DNA of 43,482 nucleotides, from assembly GCA_002796345.1 (NCBI GenBank), contig PCXC01000060.1:1-43482 (forward strand), given 5' to 3'. The notes under the pieces were generated by a model, which was not told where the DNA came from, did no database searches, and worked only from the letters and a program-made list of their open reading frames with translations. Each line of letters begins with the position of its first letter. Position 1 is the stretch's first letter. Both the position numbers and the translations under genes were made by a program. Positions 27,091-35,900 of the stretch are shown here, piece by piece. This stretch comes from Deltaproteobacteria bacterium CG11_big_fil_rev_8_21_14_0_20_42_23. Its GTDB lineage: Bacteria; UBA10199; 2-02-FULL-44-16.

Positions 27091-28152
27091 ATGGCAACAC
27101 TTCCCATACAACTTCGCCTCCCTTTTTCAGGGCAAATAACAGGAAGCAGCGCTGCACCGCACACAGCACTTGCCACTCCTCAAACTCCAACAATCCAAAA
27201 AAAGATTGGACACTGGCTCGTTCCAACTGGAAACGATGAATTTCTCTTGCCAAACGAGCTCCATCCTCTTCAAGCTCGTCCCATTTTATCTCAAGCACCT
27301 CATGGTGCCATCGTGTCTGTAGGAAGTGAACGTTTACTTTTTCATGCACTCCAAATGCCTTCTGTAACACATATTCTTGGAGTTGATTATTCACCTTCAA
27401 TTGTTCGCTTTCACCGTATTAACAATGCTCTCCTACGAACTTATGATAGTTGCGACAACTATATGCAGGCCAGAACATGCGATAACTACGAAGTTTGGAG
27501 AAATCATTTCACCTCAGGAAATCTCACTCATGATGAGTATCTCGCAGTAAGTGATAAAGAGACATTTAAATGGTGGTCTCAAGTTATAGGACCAAACAAA
27601 GCTTGGAATTATGTTTATGAAAAAGCTGAAGAAGCCAACTCACCTTTTTACGGTGTACAGTACATGGGGGACGCTAAGCTCTTTTCGCAAGTAGCATCGC
27701 TCGCACAAAGAGGTGCTTACACTGCCATGTGCATTGATCTTGGAGAAGCTGCTGCGCTTGAACAATTAGCCACAAATGTTCAGCAAAACTTTGAGCCGAT
27801 TAGTGTGTTTGATTTAAGCAATGCTTGGCAAGATGAGTTTCCAAACAGTTACCTTGGCGTCTTAAAAACTGCCACTCTTCTGGAAAGCATTATCCCACTT
27901 ATGCATGTTCACGGCTTAATACTGTTCACAATGGGAACACGCTTATCTTTCAACATTACCAGAATGGTCTATGTTGGTTTTCGGGTACAAGCACTTCATC
28001 AAATGCTGGGGAAGAGTGACACTTGGACCGGGAAAAAATATACAATGCAGCATGTCGTTATTCGCATGGCTGATATAATCAAAAGACAACTCACATTGGC
28101 AAACCAAAATAAACTCTGTTGCATGGATGGTATTGTAGTCGATGAAATGTAA
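27091..28152 (+). CDS. Rossmann/methyltransferase-like protein of unknown function (353 aa)
   Basis: No signal peptide is present. After a Pro/Thr-rich N-terminus there is FLLPNELHPLQ, then GAIVSVGSERLLFHAL (a glycine-poor motif-I-like loop) and HILGVDYSPSIVRFHRINNALLRT, where the Asp would sit at the second strand of a class I SAM-dependent fold. Later YLGVLKTATLLESIIPLMH follows. This order recalls the LIC_10091-type family of methyltransferase-like proteins, judged by eye. No catalytic function can be named. The start has no clear ribosome-binding site. The gene stands alone, flanked by inverted hairpin repeats, which suggests a cassette. Confidence 0.65.
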   Translation: MATLPIQLRLPFSGQITGSSAAPHTALATPQTPTIQKKIGHWLVPTGNDEFLLPNELHPLQARPILSQAPHGAIVSVGSERLLFHALQMPSVTHILGVDYSPSIVRFHRINNALLRTYDSCDNYMQARTCDNYEVWRNHFTSGNLTHDEYLAVSDKETFKWWSQVIGPNKAWNYVYEKAEEANSPFYGVQYMGDAKLFSQVASLAQRGAYTAMCIDLGEAAALEQLATNVQQNFEPISVFDLSNAWQDEFPNSYLGVLKTATLLESIIPLMHVHGLILFTMGTRLSFNITRMVYVGFRVQALHQMLGKSDTWTGKKYTMQHVVIRMADIIKRQLTLANQNKLCCMDGIVVDEM

Positions 28153-28213
28153 GCAAGGTGTGAGGCAAAATAAATTTCACAAATATGTTTAGCCACGAAA
28201 TGACAAAAAAACA

Positions 28214-28253
28214 CTCCCCCTCGCCTCACTCCTCTACCCTCTAGGAGAGGAAG
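28214..28253 (+). repeat. Hairpin repeat, copy 2
   Basis: CTCCCCCTCGCCTCACTCCTC leads into CCTCTACCCTCTAGGAGAGG, with CCTCT/AGAGG ends pairing. It resembles the reverse complement of the repeat at 26906-26942. Confidence 0.45.
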
Positions 28254-28284
28254 AAAATCAAAGGCATCATTACACCAAACAAAC

Positions 28285-28336
28285 TGAATCTCAGCCTCAG
28301 CAACACCTTTTGCTACTAGGGTCAATGTTGAGTTTT
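28285..28336. repeat. Diverged copy of the thiI 3' end (distal repeat)
   Basis: These 52 bases match 31261-31314, the last codons of thiI, with about 3 to 5 substitutions and a 2-base gap; the shared part includes CAACACCTTTTGCTAC or TAACACCTTTTGCTAC. In the thiI frame it reads LVAKGVAEAEIQF, compared with LVAKGVTEAEIQVV in the intact gene. The copy overlaps the last codons of the MFS gene. It looks like one border of an insertion at the 3' end of thiI. Confidence 0.75.
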
Positions 28337-29548
28337 AATACCGCCGCACACATCACGTCGCCACCGCATCACGCACATGACGAGTATTGCAAGACCACCA
28401 ATTGTCGACATAATCCACCACCAACCAACAACTGGCCAACCGTACTGCACAACACCACCCAAGTAGTGAATCCCACCGTATGCGGCACCGGCACGCGCAA
28501 CAGCAGCCATGGTGTGATTGATACTCTGCAAATATGCATGAAGTGTTTCGTGTGTATCAGTACTAATGAGATAATCGATGTAAGGAAAGATGAACATCTC
28601 TCCCAAGGTAACACATAACAACGCCGGTAAGAGCGTATAAACATTCCAATAGACGGCAAAACACATCATACCCAATGTCATACAGATAAGTCCGAACAAC
28701 AAACCACTATCACGCCATCGTGAATGCAGTATGGTAAAAAGTATGCGTACACGCTGTTGACCAAGAACGATGATCAATGCATTCAACGAAAGAACAATGC
28801 CTACATACGATGGAAGCACTAATGTCTGCTCAAAATAGAGTGGGACGAGTTCAAAAATTTGTAAAAAAAGAAAGACTGCAATACACGATATCCCAATTAA
28901 ACCAAATCCTCTTCGCACTCCATAGCTATCACCATCATCCCAGATATTGCGAAAACACTCTCTCCACGTAATACCAGAGGCAACTCCTGGCGTTCGCTCT
29001 AGCATCCACTTAGCCATGCCAGCGGCAATAACAATACAAGCAGCTGTACCCAACACCACCCACCGCGGAGCATATTCATACGGCAGATAAAATGCCACAG
29101 CAGTGCCGATGGCAGTGCCAGCATTAATCCCAATATACATAGCGGTAAATCCCGACATACGGAATTCTACCGGCAAGCGATTCACATAGCCACGACTGGC
29201 AACACCAGTAATGGAAAACCCAATCCCAGCAAAAGCCAAAGCTCCCACCACACCAAAAAATGCCGTACTCCATGCAACAATGAACAAACCAATCGCACCC
29301 ATTATATAACCAATAACTTGGCTTCGCTGATAACCGATTCGTTCCACCCACGGTGTCACGACAATAGATAGACCACGCTCAGAAAATCCGTAGACAGCTA
29401 CAGCTAATGCCACTTCGGACAATGAATAGGCATATGGTGCGCGCTGTAGTAAAATCGCCAAGATCGGCATCAAAAGATAATAGCCAACGTAATAAATAAA
29501 ACGTGAAATGTAGACGCCGCGAATGTGTTGAGTTGATGTCGCTGTCAT
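28322..29548 (-). CDS. MFS exporter (408 aa)
   Basis: This is a twelve-segment major facilitator superfamily protein. Segment 1 (GVYISRFIYYVGYYLLMPILAILL) is followed by the cytoplasmic loop region around ERIGYQRSQVIGYIMGAIG, which carries the MFS loop 2-3 pattern, then GIGFSITGVASRGYVNRLP. The closest general type is the MdtH-like or drug:H+ antiporter branch. Its ATG overlaps the stop of the TPR gene by 4 bases, so the two are made together. As the last gene of a peptide-TPR-MFS operon it may export the peptide product or a derivative; this is inference. Its 3' end lies inside the diverged thiI repeat. Confidence 0.85.
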   Translation of the reverse strand: MTATSTQHIRGVYISRFIYYVGYYLLMPILAILLQRAPYAYSLSEVALAVAVYGFSERGLSIVVTPWVERIGYQRSQVIGYIMGAIGLFIVAWSTAFFGVVGALAFAGIGFSITGVASRGYVNRLPVEFRMSGFTAMYIGINAGTAIGTAVAFYLPYEYAPRWVVLGTAACIVIAAGMAKWMLERTPGVASGITWRECFRNIWDDGDSYGVRRGFGLIGISCIAVFLFLQIFELVPLYFEQTLVLPSYVGIVLSLNALIIVLGQQRVRILFTILHSRWRDSGLLFGLICMTLGMMCFAVYWNVYTLLPALLCVTLGEMFIFPYIDYLISTDTHETLHAYLQSINHTMAAVARAGAAYGGIHYLGGVVQYGWPVVGWWWIMSTIGGLAILVMCVMRWRRDVCGGIKTQH

Positions 29549-30885
29549 TTATGACATTCATCTTTCTGTGCCGTCGTATTCAATTGTCGATGCTGATACT
29601 GCTGCACCGCGTTCCCACATTGTACATTTCGATTGGCTGTGTTGTATTCGTCAATGTACTCAGAAAATTGCGGAACGATCTGTGCGCCGATATCGATATG
29701 CGCGCGCAATTTTTCCACAGTGCTTAATCCTTGTGGATCGCTCCGTAATGCCAACATATAAAATACCACCGCATCCTGCGATCTCCCCAAATGTTCTAAA
29801 CATTGGGCATGCATAAATGCCGCTACCGCTTGGCCCGGTTGCCCAATTGCAAAGGCGCGCAGATATGATGCCGCCGCAGCTTCGATCTCACGCCGCTCTA
29901 TCTGTACCTGCCCAAGATGCAAGTGCAAACGCGGATCATTCGGACAAAGAGCAACGAGTTCCATGGATTTTGCTAATGCCATATCGAGATCACCAAGCCA
30001 TAAAGCCTCTTTGGTACGACTTTCCAAAACCGGATGCAACATCTCCTTCGCAGCAATGTGATAGAAATCAAAATCAGGATCGTCGGCGAACTCATGTTCA
30101 ACATGCACAATCAACTCACGGGCGTAATGTTCAGCCTGCTCCATGACCGCATGAACTGCATCACGATCGTTACGCATTTGGGGAATAAAGCCATAGACGC
30201 GATAGTAGCGACTCAAAAAACGGAGACGATCCACAGAGTTGATCTGCAATCTATCCGTATCTAAAATCTCCCAGTGGCGTTTACACCACTGATCAGCAAC
30301 CTCCACATTATGAGCATGTTTGATATTCGCGATGATCATTTGATAGGATGCGTGCAAGGCAATCAAGCTATCACGTGGTGCACGCTCATAAATTTGCATA
30401 AACGGATCAAACGAAAAGTCTTCGATAGCATTGGCACCCCAAAGACTGTGCTGCGCCATGGAAGTCCAATACATAATCTCATATGACGCCACAATAGGCT
30501 GCGCATGGTCCGTTGCGCTTCCCAGTTGGTAGGCCACATCGTACAAACACAACTTACTCAAAAGCTGCAGTAGCAACGATTGTTGTGGCCGCTCTAATAT
30601 TGAGTAACTGCTGACGGCATTTTGTAACGCTTCCCATTGCAGTGTATGCCAAGTTTTCGGTATGCGTAACGGATCATCGCTGATATATTCGCCAAATCCT
30701 GCAGCTACAAATAAATCACGGCGAAATGTTTGCGGCAACACTGACTGGATTAATGGCAGTGTTTTTTCAGCAAACAAATTGTCATACGCTATCAAAGGTG
30801 CAAAGGCATGAAATGGCGCGTTGGCTGGCACCTGACTTAAATTGAGATACGACTGACAAAGCCAGCCGGTATAATTGCATAACAT
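29545..30885 (-). CDS. TPR-like protein in the peptide/MFS operon (446 aa)
   Basis: This is a cytoplasmic, helical protein without signal or membrane segments. The C-terminal third (about 300-400) contains TPR-type repeats: ALWLGDLDMALAKSMELVALCPNDPRLHLHLGQ, then ERREIEAAAASYLRAFAIG and HLGRSQDAVVFYMLALRSDP. The N-terminal 280 residues are helical, rich in Trp/Tyr/Leu, and match no family I know. The ATG at 30885 has AAAAGGAG 6 bases upstream; an upstream start at 30921 would fall in the hairpin and is rejected. It sits 61 bases after an 18-codon peptide gene and overlaps the MFS gene. It could bind, modify or sense the peptide; nothing in it looks like a known modifying enzyme. Confidence 0.75.
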   Translation of the reverse strand: MLCNYTGWLCQSYLNLSQVPANAPFHAFAPLIAYDNLFAEKTLPLIQSVLPQTFRRDLFVAAGFGEYISDDPLRIPKTWHTLQWEALQNAVSSYSILERPQQSLLLQLLSKLCLYDVAYQLGSATDHAQPIVASYEIMYWTSMAQHSLWGANAIEDFSFDPFMQIYERAPRDSLIALHASYQMIIANIKHAHNVEVADQWCKRHWEILDTDRLQINSVDRLRFLSRYYRVYGFIPQMRNDRDAVHAVMEQAEHYARELIVHVEHEFADDPDFDFYHIAAKEMLHPVLESRTKEALWLGDLDMALAKSMELVALCPNDPRLHLHLGQVQIERREIEAAAASYLRAFAIGQPGQAVAAFMHAQCLEHLGRSQDAVVFYMLALRSDPQGLSTVEKLRAHIDIGAQIVPQFSEYIDEYNTANRNVQCGNAVQQYQHRQLNTTAQKDECHK

Positions 30886-30904
30886 AACATTCTCCTTTTC
30901 ATGA

Positions 30905-30939
30905 CAAAGTAAAAGGGGCAACCACCCAGCAGTCGCCCC
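30905..30939 (-). terminator. Hairpin between the peptide gene and the TPR gene
   Basis: On the minus-strand RNA, GGGGCGAC pairs with GUUGCCCC (eight pairs including one G-U), then UUUUACUUU follows. The G-U pair would be a mismatch on the other strand, so the structure is selected on this one. It could be a leaky terminator or an mRNA-stabilising hairpin, as found after the tiny precursor genes of several peptide operons. Confidence 0.6.
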
Positions 30940-30946
30940 CTCACCG

Positions 30947-31003
30947 TTAGAAACGGATCGTAATATGATCTCGCGTATCTGCCGTTATGTAGCGTGTAAA
31001 CAT
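30947..31003 (-). CDS. Short peptide gene (18 aa) heading the TPR-MFS operon
   Basis: The product is MFTRYITADTRDHITIRF. The sequence AAAGGGGGTGAT, almost the full anti-Shine-Dalgarno complement, lies with the GGGGG block 7 bases before the ATG at 31003. An in-frame ATG at 31021 would add MKGGDV but has no ribosome-binding site. The peptide has two arginine-aspartate/threonine clusters and a C-terminal Phe; it has no signal peptide, no cysteine and no double-glycine. It may be a leader peptide controlling the hairpin downstream, or a small precursor/signal peptide for the TPR and MFS products. I recognise no family. That it is translated is supported only by the ribosome-binding site and context. 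Confidence 0.5.
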   Translation of the reverse strand: MFTRYITADTRDHITIRF

Positions 31004-31250
31004 AACATCACCCCCTTTCATGTGATAATCAGTGTTACAACCATCATGCCAACACATACAATCGTCTAAGATATTGAAATCATGTCAGCCACAATAGGAG
31101 TGATCCGCATTTCTGTAGTAAAGCTGTTCTGTTTTACGAATTTCAGAACGTCGATATTGGAGGAGGGATGACAAAAAGAATGAAGCAAAGAGATCGACAC
31201 TTCATTTCACTCATTCACAATGGGCATAGTGACAAACAAGCATTGCCTTC

Positions 31251-32414
31251 TTACACCACTTGAATCTCAGCCTCGGTAACACCTTTTGCTACGAGGGCTT
31301 CAATATTGAGTTTTGCTTCTGCCCGCTGAAGTTCACCTGGCCTGGTTTTGGTGGCGGGTTTGTCTGGCATGAGGTAGCTGCAGCAGTCGTCGTGCGGTTC
31401 GCATGAGGTGTCGTAGGTGCCTATTTTTTTGGCTTCATCGATAATTTCTTGTTTGTCCATTCCAATCAGCGGACGAAGCATGGGCATGCTAATCACTTCT
31501 TCGATGTGTGCCAAGTTGCTTAAGGTTTGCGACGCCACTTGCGAAAGCACTTCGCCCGAAACAAGGGCAAGCGCCCTCTTCTGCTGCGCCAGCTTTTCTG
31601 CAATGCGCAACATAAAACGCCGATACAACAGCACGCGATATTCTTCGGCCGAAGCCTTGATGATGGCTTGCTGAATTTCGCCAAAAGGAACAATGGCAAT
31701 TTCTGCTTTGCAACGATCGCGACAAACGATTTCGGCAAGGTCTAACACTTTTTCCACCGAAGCGCGGCTAGTAAATGGTGCAGAATGAAAGTGAATAAAA
31801 AACGGTTCACATCCGCGGCGCATCATTCTAAAACTTGCAAGTGGCGAATCAATTCCGCCCGAAAGCAAACAGGCAAGTTTCCCCGCAGAAGCAAGTGGCA
31901 AGCCACCTGCAGCCTGAAGCCTTTCGGTTGAAACATAAGCTTCGCCATTTTGCAGTTCGATGGAAAGTTCCAAAGCTGGATGTTTCAAATCTACTTTCCA
32001 TCCTTTTGTTTCCACCACGCGCGCGCCAATTTCGCGGCTAAGCTCTTCCGACTTCATCGGGAAACGTTTGTCCGCCCTTTTCGTTCGCACACAAAAACTT
32101 GTTGGTGATTCGCTTGGCAATAAGCTTTCGCATGTTTTCCAAATGGCTTCCAAGGTGAATTCTGTTTTTACGGCAAGCGCCATGTTGGAAAGTCCAAAGA
32201 CGCGCTGCAGTTTTTGCATCGCAAACTGCGCATCAAACCCTTGCGGCAGATCCACACACAACCTGCCAAACAATTTGCGCAGCTTCAGCACTTCGGCATC
32301 GCGACCAAGCGCAAAACGAATGTTGCGCGCAACCTGATCTTCAAACATGCCACGGTTTTTCCCCTTCAAGCATAACTCGCCGTAGTGCAAAACAATGGTG
32401 CGATGATTCTCCAT
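31251..32414 (-). CDS. thiI: tRNA 4-thiouridine synthase ThiI
   Basis: This enzyme adenylates U8 of tRNA for sulfur transfer and may also serve thiazole synthesis. The 387-aa protein has an N-terminal ferredoxin-like/THUMP region (to about residue 165), the PP-loop ATP site SGGIDSP (185-191), and the SYLMPDKPATK stretch with paired Cys near 345. It stops there: the C-terminal rhodanese domain of E. coli ThiI is absent, as in many bacteria that use a separate sulfur carrier. The start is MENHRTIVLHYGELCLKGKNRG with GAGGA 7 bases upstream. Its 3' end coincides with the border of the peptide/TPR/MFS insertion. Confidence 0.95.
   Translation of the reverse strand: MENHRTIVLHYGELCLKGKNRGMFEDQVARNIRFALGRDAEVLKLRKLFGRLCVDLPQGFDAQFAMQKLQRVFGLSNMALAVKTEFTLEAIWKTCESLLPSESPTSFCVRTKRADKRFPMKSEELSREIGARVVETKGWKVDLKHPALELSIELQNGEAYVSTERLQAAGGLPLASAGKLACLLSGGIDSPLASFRMMRRGCEPFFIHFHSAPFTSRASVEKVLDLAEIVCRDRCKAEIAIVPFGEIQQAIIKASAEEYRVLLYRRFMLRIAEKLAQQKRALALVSGEVLSQVASQTLSNLAHIEEVISMPMLRPLIGMDKQEIIDEAKKIGTYDTSCEPHDDCCSYLMPDKPATKTRPGELQRAEAKLNIEALVAKGVTEAEIQVV
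31261..31314. repeat. thiI 3'-end repeat (proximal copy)
   Basis: This is the intact 3' coding end of thiI, matched by the diverged copy at 28285-28336 in the same orientation. The pair forms a direct repeat around a segment of about 3 kb. Confidence 0.75.
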
Positions 32415-32628
32415 AAATGCTTCCTCTCAAAAATGAAGCTGTCGTGTGCTGCGTTCACCCCAAGTTGTCAAGCCAACTTGTGAAGAAGCTCGCCCAAATT
32501 TACCAGAAAGTGCCTGGCACTTTTTGGTGAATGAAAAAAAATTCTAACGCTGCAAAGTGCTAAACTTGAGAAACAAAAGCCTTTTTTTTCAGCTGTACAC
32601 AAGACGGAACACGGACGCAAAAAATCCT

Positions 32629-32657
32629 TTGACACCACTATATATAGTGGTAATAGT
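32629..32657 (+). promoter_or_regulatory. Promoter of nrdJ
   Basis: A perfect TTGACA at 32629-32634 is followed after 16-17 bases by TAATAG/AATAGT. The spacer is occupied by an NrdR box, which would place repression directly on the promoter. The distance to the ATG at 32902 leaves an untranslated leader of about 240 bases. Confidence 0.55.
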
Positions 32658-32683
32658 CCGTAGATAGGCACAATATGTTGTGG
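32635..32683 (+). promoter_or_regulatory. Tandem NrdR boxes upstream of nrdJ
   Basis: Box 1 (32635-32650) lies inside the perfect palindrome ACCACTATATATAGTGGT and matches 14 of 16 positions of ACACWATATATWGTGT. Box 2 (32668-32683), GCACAATATGTTGTGG, matches 13 of 16. The centres are 33 bases apart, close to three helical turns, as is usual for paired NrdR sites. NrdR is the dATP/ATP-sensing repressor of ribonucleotide reductase genes. Confidence 0.75.
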
Positions 32684-32760
32684 ATAAAACAGATGAAAAC
32701 TTGGGGATAAAGATGTAAGTAGCTAAAAACAAAATTGTTTTCACAGCTTCTTTATCCACA
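32679..32760. promoter_or_regulatory. Cluster of DnaA-box-like sites upstream of nrdJ
   Basis: TGTGGATAA at 32679-32687 and TTATCCACA at 32752-32760 are perfect DnaA boxes in opposite orientation; TGGGGATAA at 32702-32710 has one mismatch. They lie in the untranslated leader of nrdJ and overlap the end of the second NrdR box. DnaA control of ribonucleotide reductase is known in E. coli, so a link to replication is plausible. Confidence 0.5.
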
Positions 32761-32901
32761 AGCCTTAAAATACTGCTTCACTCACAAAAAAAAGACCTGT
32801 TATACGACTTTAAAACTACTCCGAAGCCTGCTGCTAAAATGCTTCTGCACGTGAAAAGCCTTTGAGCACACTGCTTCGGAATCACGAAAACTGGGGGAAT
32901 C

Positions 32902-35900
32902 ATGGCAACAAAAGAAAGCGCACTCAAAAAACCACGCGGCAAAAAAAAGGGGGAAGTACGAGCCGTAAAAAAGGGAATCAGTTTTTCTCGTTTTTTCACT
33001 CGTCCCGGCATCAATCCTCTTGAAGAATTAAAGTATTCCAAGCGCTCTTCTTTAATTACCAATCCCGACGGCTCGGTTGTGTTCAAAATGGACGACGCCG
33101 AAGTTCCCGAAACCTGGTCGCAACTTGCAACCGATATTTTAGTTTCGAAATATTTCCGCAAACGCGGCGTTCCTGGAAAAGGATATGAGTCCTCCGCAAA
33201 ACAAGTGGTGACACGCATTGCACGCTCCATCAGAAAAGCTGGTGAGGAACTGGAAAATTATTTCGCCACCAAAGAAGATGCCGATATTTTTGAAGCAGAA
33301 CTCACGCACATGCTCATCACGCAGAAGGGCGCCTTCAACTCGCCGGTGTGGTTTAACTGCGGACTCTCCCAAGAATATGGCATCGAAGGCAGCGGCGGCA
33401 ATTGGTTTTGGGATCAGCAAAGCAACGCCATGGCGCAAACAGCCGATGCCTACAGCCATCCACAATGCTCTGCTTGTTTTATTCAATCAGTCAACGATGA
33501 CCTCATGTCTATTTTTGATCTCGTGAAAAACGAAGCGCGTCTTTTCAAATTTGGATCAGGAACCGGAACAAACTTTTCGCGCATTAGATCTCGTCACGAA
33601 AAACTTTCTGGCGGTGGAACTTCATCTGGTTTGATGTCTTTCCTCGAAGTTCTAGATCGCGGAGCTGGCGCAACCAAATCTGGCGGAACCACGCGCCGTG
33701 CGGCCAAGATGGTATGCCTCGATATCGATCATCCAGAAATTTTTGATTTCATCACCTGGAAAGCGCGCGAAGAAAAGAAAGTAGCTGCGCTCATTAAAGC
33801 TGGCTATCCGTCAGACTTCAACGGCGAAGCCTACAAAACCGTTTCGGGCCAAAACTCAAACAACTCGGTTCGCGTCTCCGATGAATTTATGTACGCGTAC
33901 TTGAACGACGAAGAGTGGTCTACACGCGCACGCACAACGGGCGAAAAATTGGAAACCTTCAAGGCTCGCGAGCTCATGCACAAAATGGCAAACGCCGCAT
34001 GGAGTTGTGCTGACCCTGGCATTCAGTACGACAGCATCATCAACAAATGGCACACCTGCAAAAACACAGACCGCATCAATGCAAGTAATCCGTGCGTCAC
34101 CGGAGATACACTTGTAGCAACAACTGAAGGCTTGAAGCCTATTCAAGATCTGGTTGGAAAAACAACTGATCTTCTCACTTTTGATGGTCGCGTTGTTCAC
34201 GTGGGAAAAATTTTCCCAACAGGTTTCAAAGATACTTATGAACTTCGTACAAAAAGTGGATACACTTTAAAACTCACTGCCGATCATAAAGTATGGACAG
34301 AAAACAGAGGCGATGTTGCTGCGAAAGACTTAAGCTCTGAAGACAAACTCGTGCTTATTCCTGGGCATTTTGGCCAGGCTCATCTCGATCAGCAAATGGC
34401 CGAGTTTATTGGATTAGCGCTTGGCGATGGATGTAAAGCAACAGACGCTCAAGGCAGCATCACCATTACGATGGCAAACGAAGAAAGCGAAATTCTGGAA
34501 GAAGTCGTTGCTTATCTCAACACTGTAAAAGAAAACAGAAAAATTGCTGGCGTTCGCTACACTGAAACAGGCGCAAGAACTTCAACTTCTGCAGAAATGG
34601 TTACTTCAATTGTAGATAAATATGCCACTCTCAATGAGGGTTCACATAAAAAATCTCTTCTCACTTCAGCGTTCGAACTTGATAAACCAAGCGTAGCTGC
34701 GTTGTTAAGAGGTCTTTTCACTTCCGATGGAACAGTAGCCAACTATGGTGAAAAATCTCAGTATGTAGCACTCGATTCAAGCAGCCTCGAACTCCTTCAA
34801 CAAGTGCAAAAACTGCTTCTCAACTTTGGCATTAAAGCAAAGTTGTACATCAATAGACGAGCTGGAAAATTAGAATCACATCTTCCCGATGGAAATGGTG
34901 GTTTAAAAAAATATGCTGTAAAAGAAATGCACTCTCTTCGCATTAGCAGATCTTCTCGTGTTCTTTTCGAAGAATTCATTGGTTTTCATCCGAAAAGCAA
35001 AAAAGCGATTTCACTGAGACAGCTCAATGAAAGTGTTGGCACTTATCTAGACACCCTCACAGATTCTTTTGCTTCACTCGAATTTCTTGGAACAAAAAAA
35101 GTCTATGACCTTACAGAGCCCATCACACACCATTTTGCCGCTGATGGCATTTTAATTCATAACTGCTCAGAGTACATGTTCCTCGACAATTCGGCTTGTA
35201 ACTTGGCGTCACTTAACTTGATGAAGTTTTATGATGAAGCGAGCAACAGCTTCAACTTGGAAGGCTATCAACACGCTGCAAAAGTGTTCATCACGGCACA
35301 AGAAATTTTGGTCGATTTTTCTTCTTATCCAACAGAAGACATCGCAAAAAATTCTCACGATTACCGCCCACTTGGCTTAGGATATGCGAATTTAGGAACT
35401 TTGCTGATGGTGCAAGGTTTGTCTTACGATTCCAACGCCGCACGAAATTGGGCATCACTTTTCACCAGCATCATGCATGGTGTGGCGTACAAAACGTCAG
35501 CTGAAATTGCAGCGCAAAAGGGCGCGTTCCCTGGTTTTGCAAAAAATCGCGAGCCCATGCTTGAAGTCATCAACATGCACCGCGATGCAGCTTATGCCAT
35601 TCCAAGCAATGATCTTCCCGCTAGCTTTGTTTCCATCAACAAAAAGATTTGGGATGATTGTTTAACGCTTGGTTCAAAACATGGCTATCGCAATTCGCAA
35701 GTAACCGTGTTGGCACCAACGGGAACTATTGGCCTGCTCATGGATTGCGACACCACAGGTATTGAGCCAGACTTTGCACTTGTGAAATTTAAAAAGTTAG
35801 CGGGCGGCGGATATTTTAAAATTATCAATCGTTCGGTTCCACTTGCTTTGCAAAAACTTGGTTACGCTAAACATGAAATTGATGACATCATCAATTATAT

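Noticed and set aside
31168-31263. 31-codon ORF on the plus strand with GGAGGAGGG before ATG
   Set aside because: The ribosome-binding site is too close to the ATG and the frame runs into the thiI 3' repeat; no conservation argument is available.
32679-32760. DnaA boxes as a chromosomal origin of replication
   Set aside because: Only three sites, no AT-rich unwinding region or dnaA/dnaN/gidA genes nearby; control of nrdJ explains them better.
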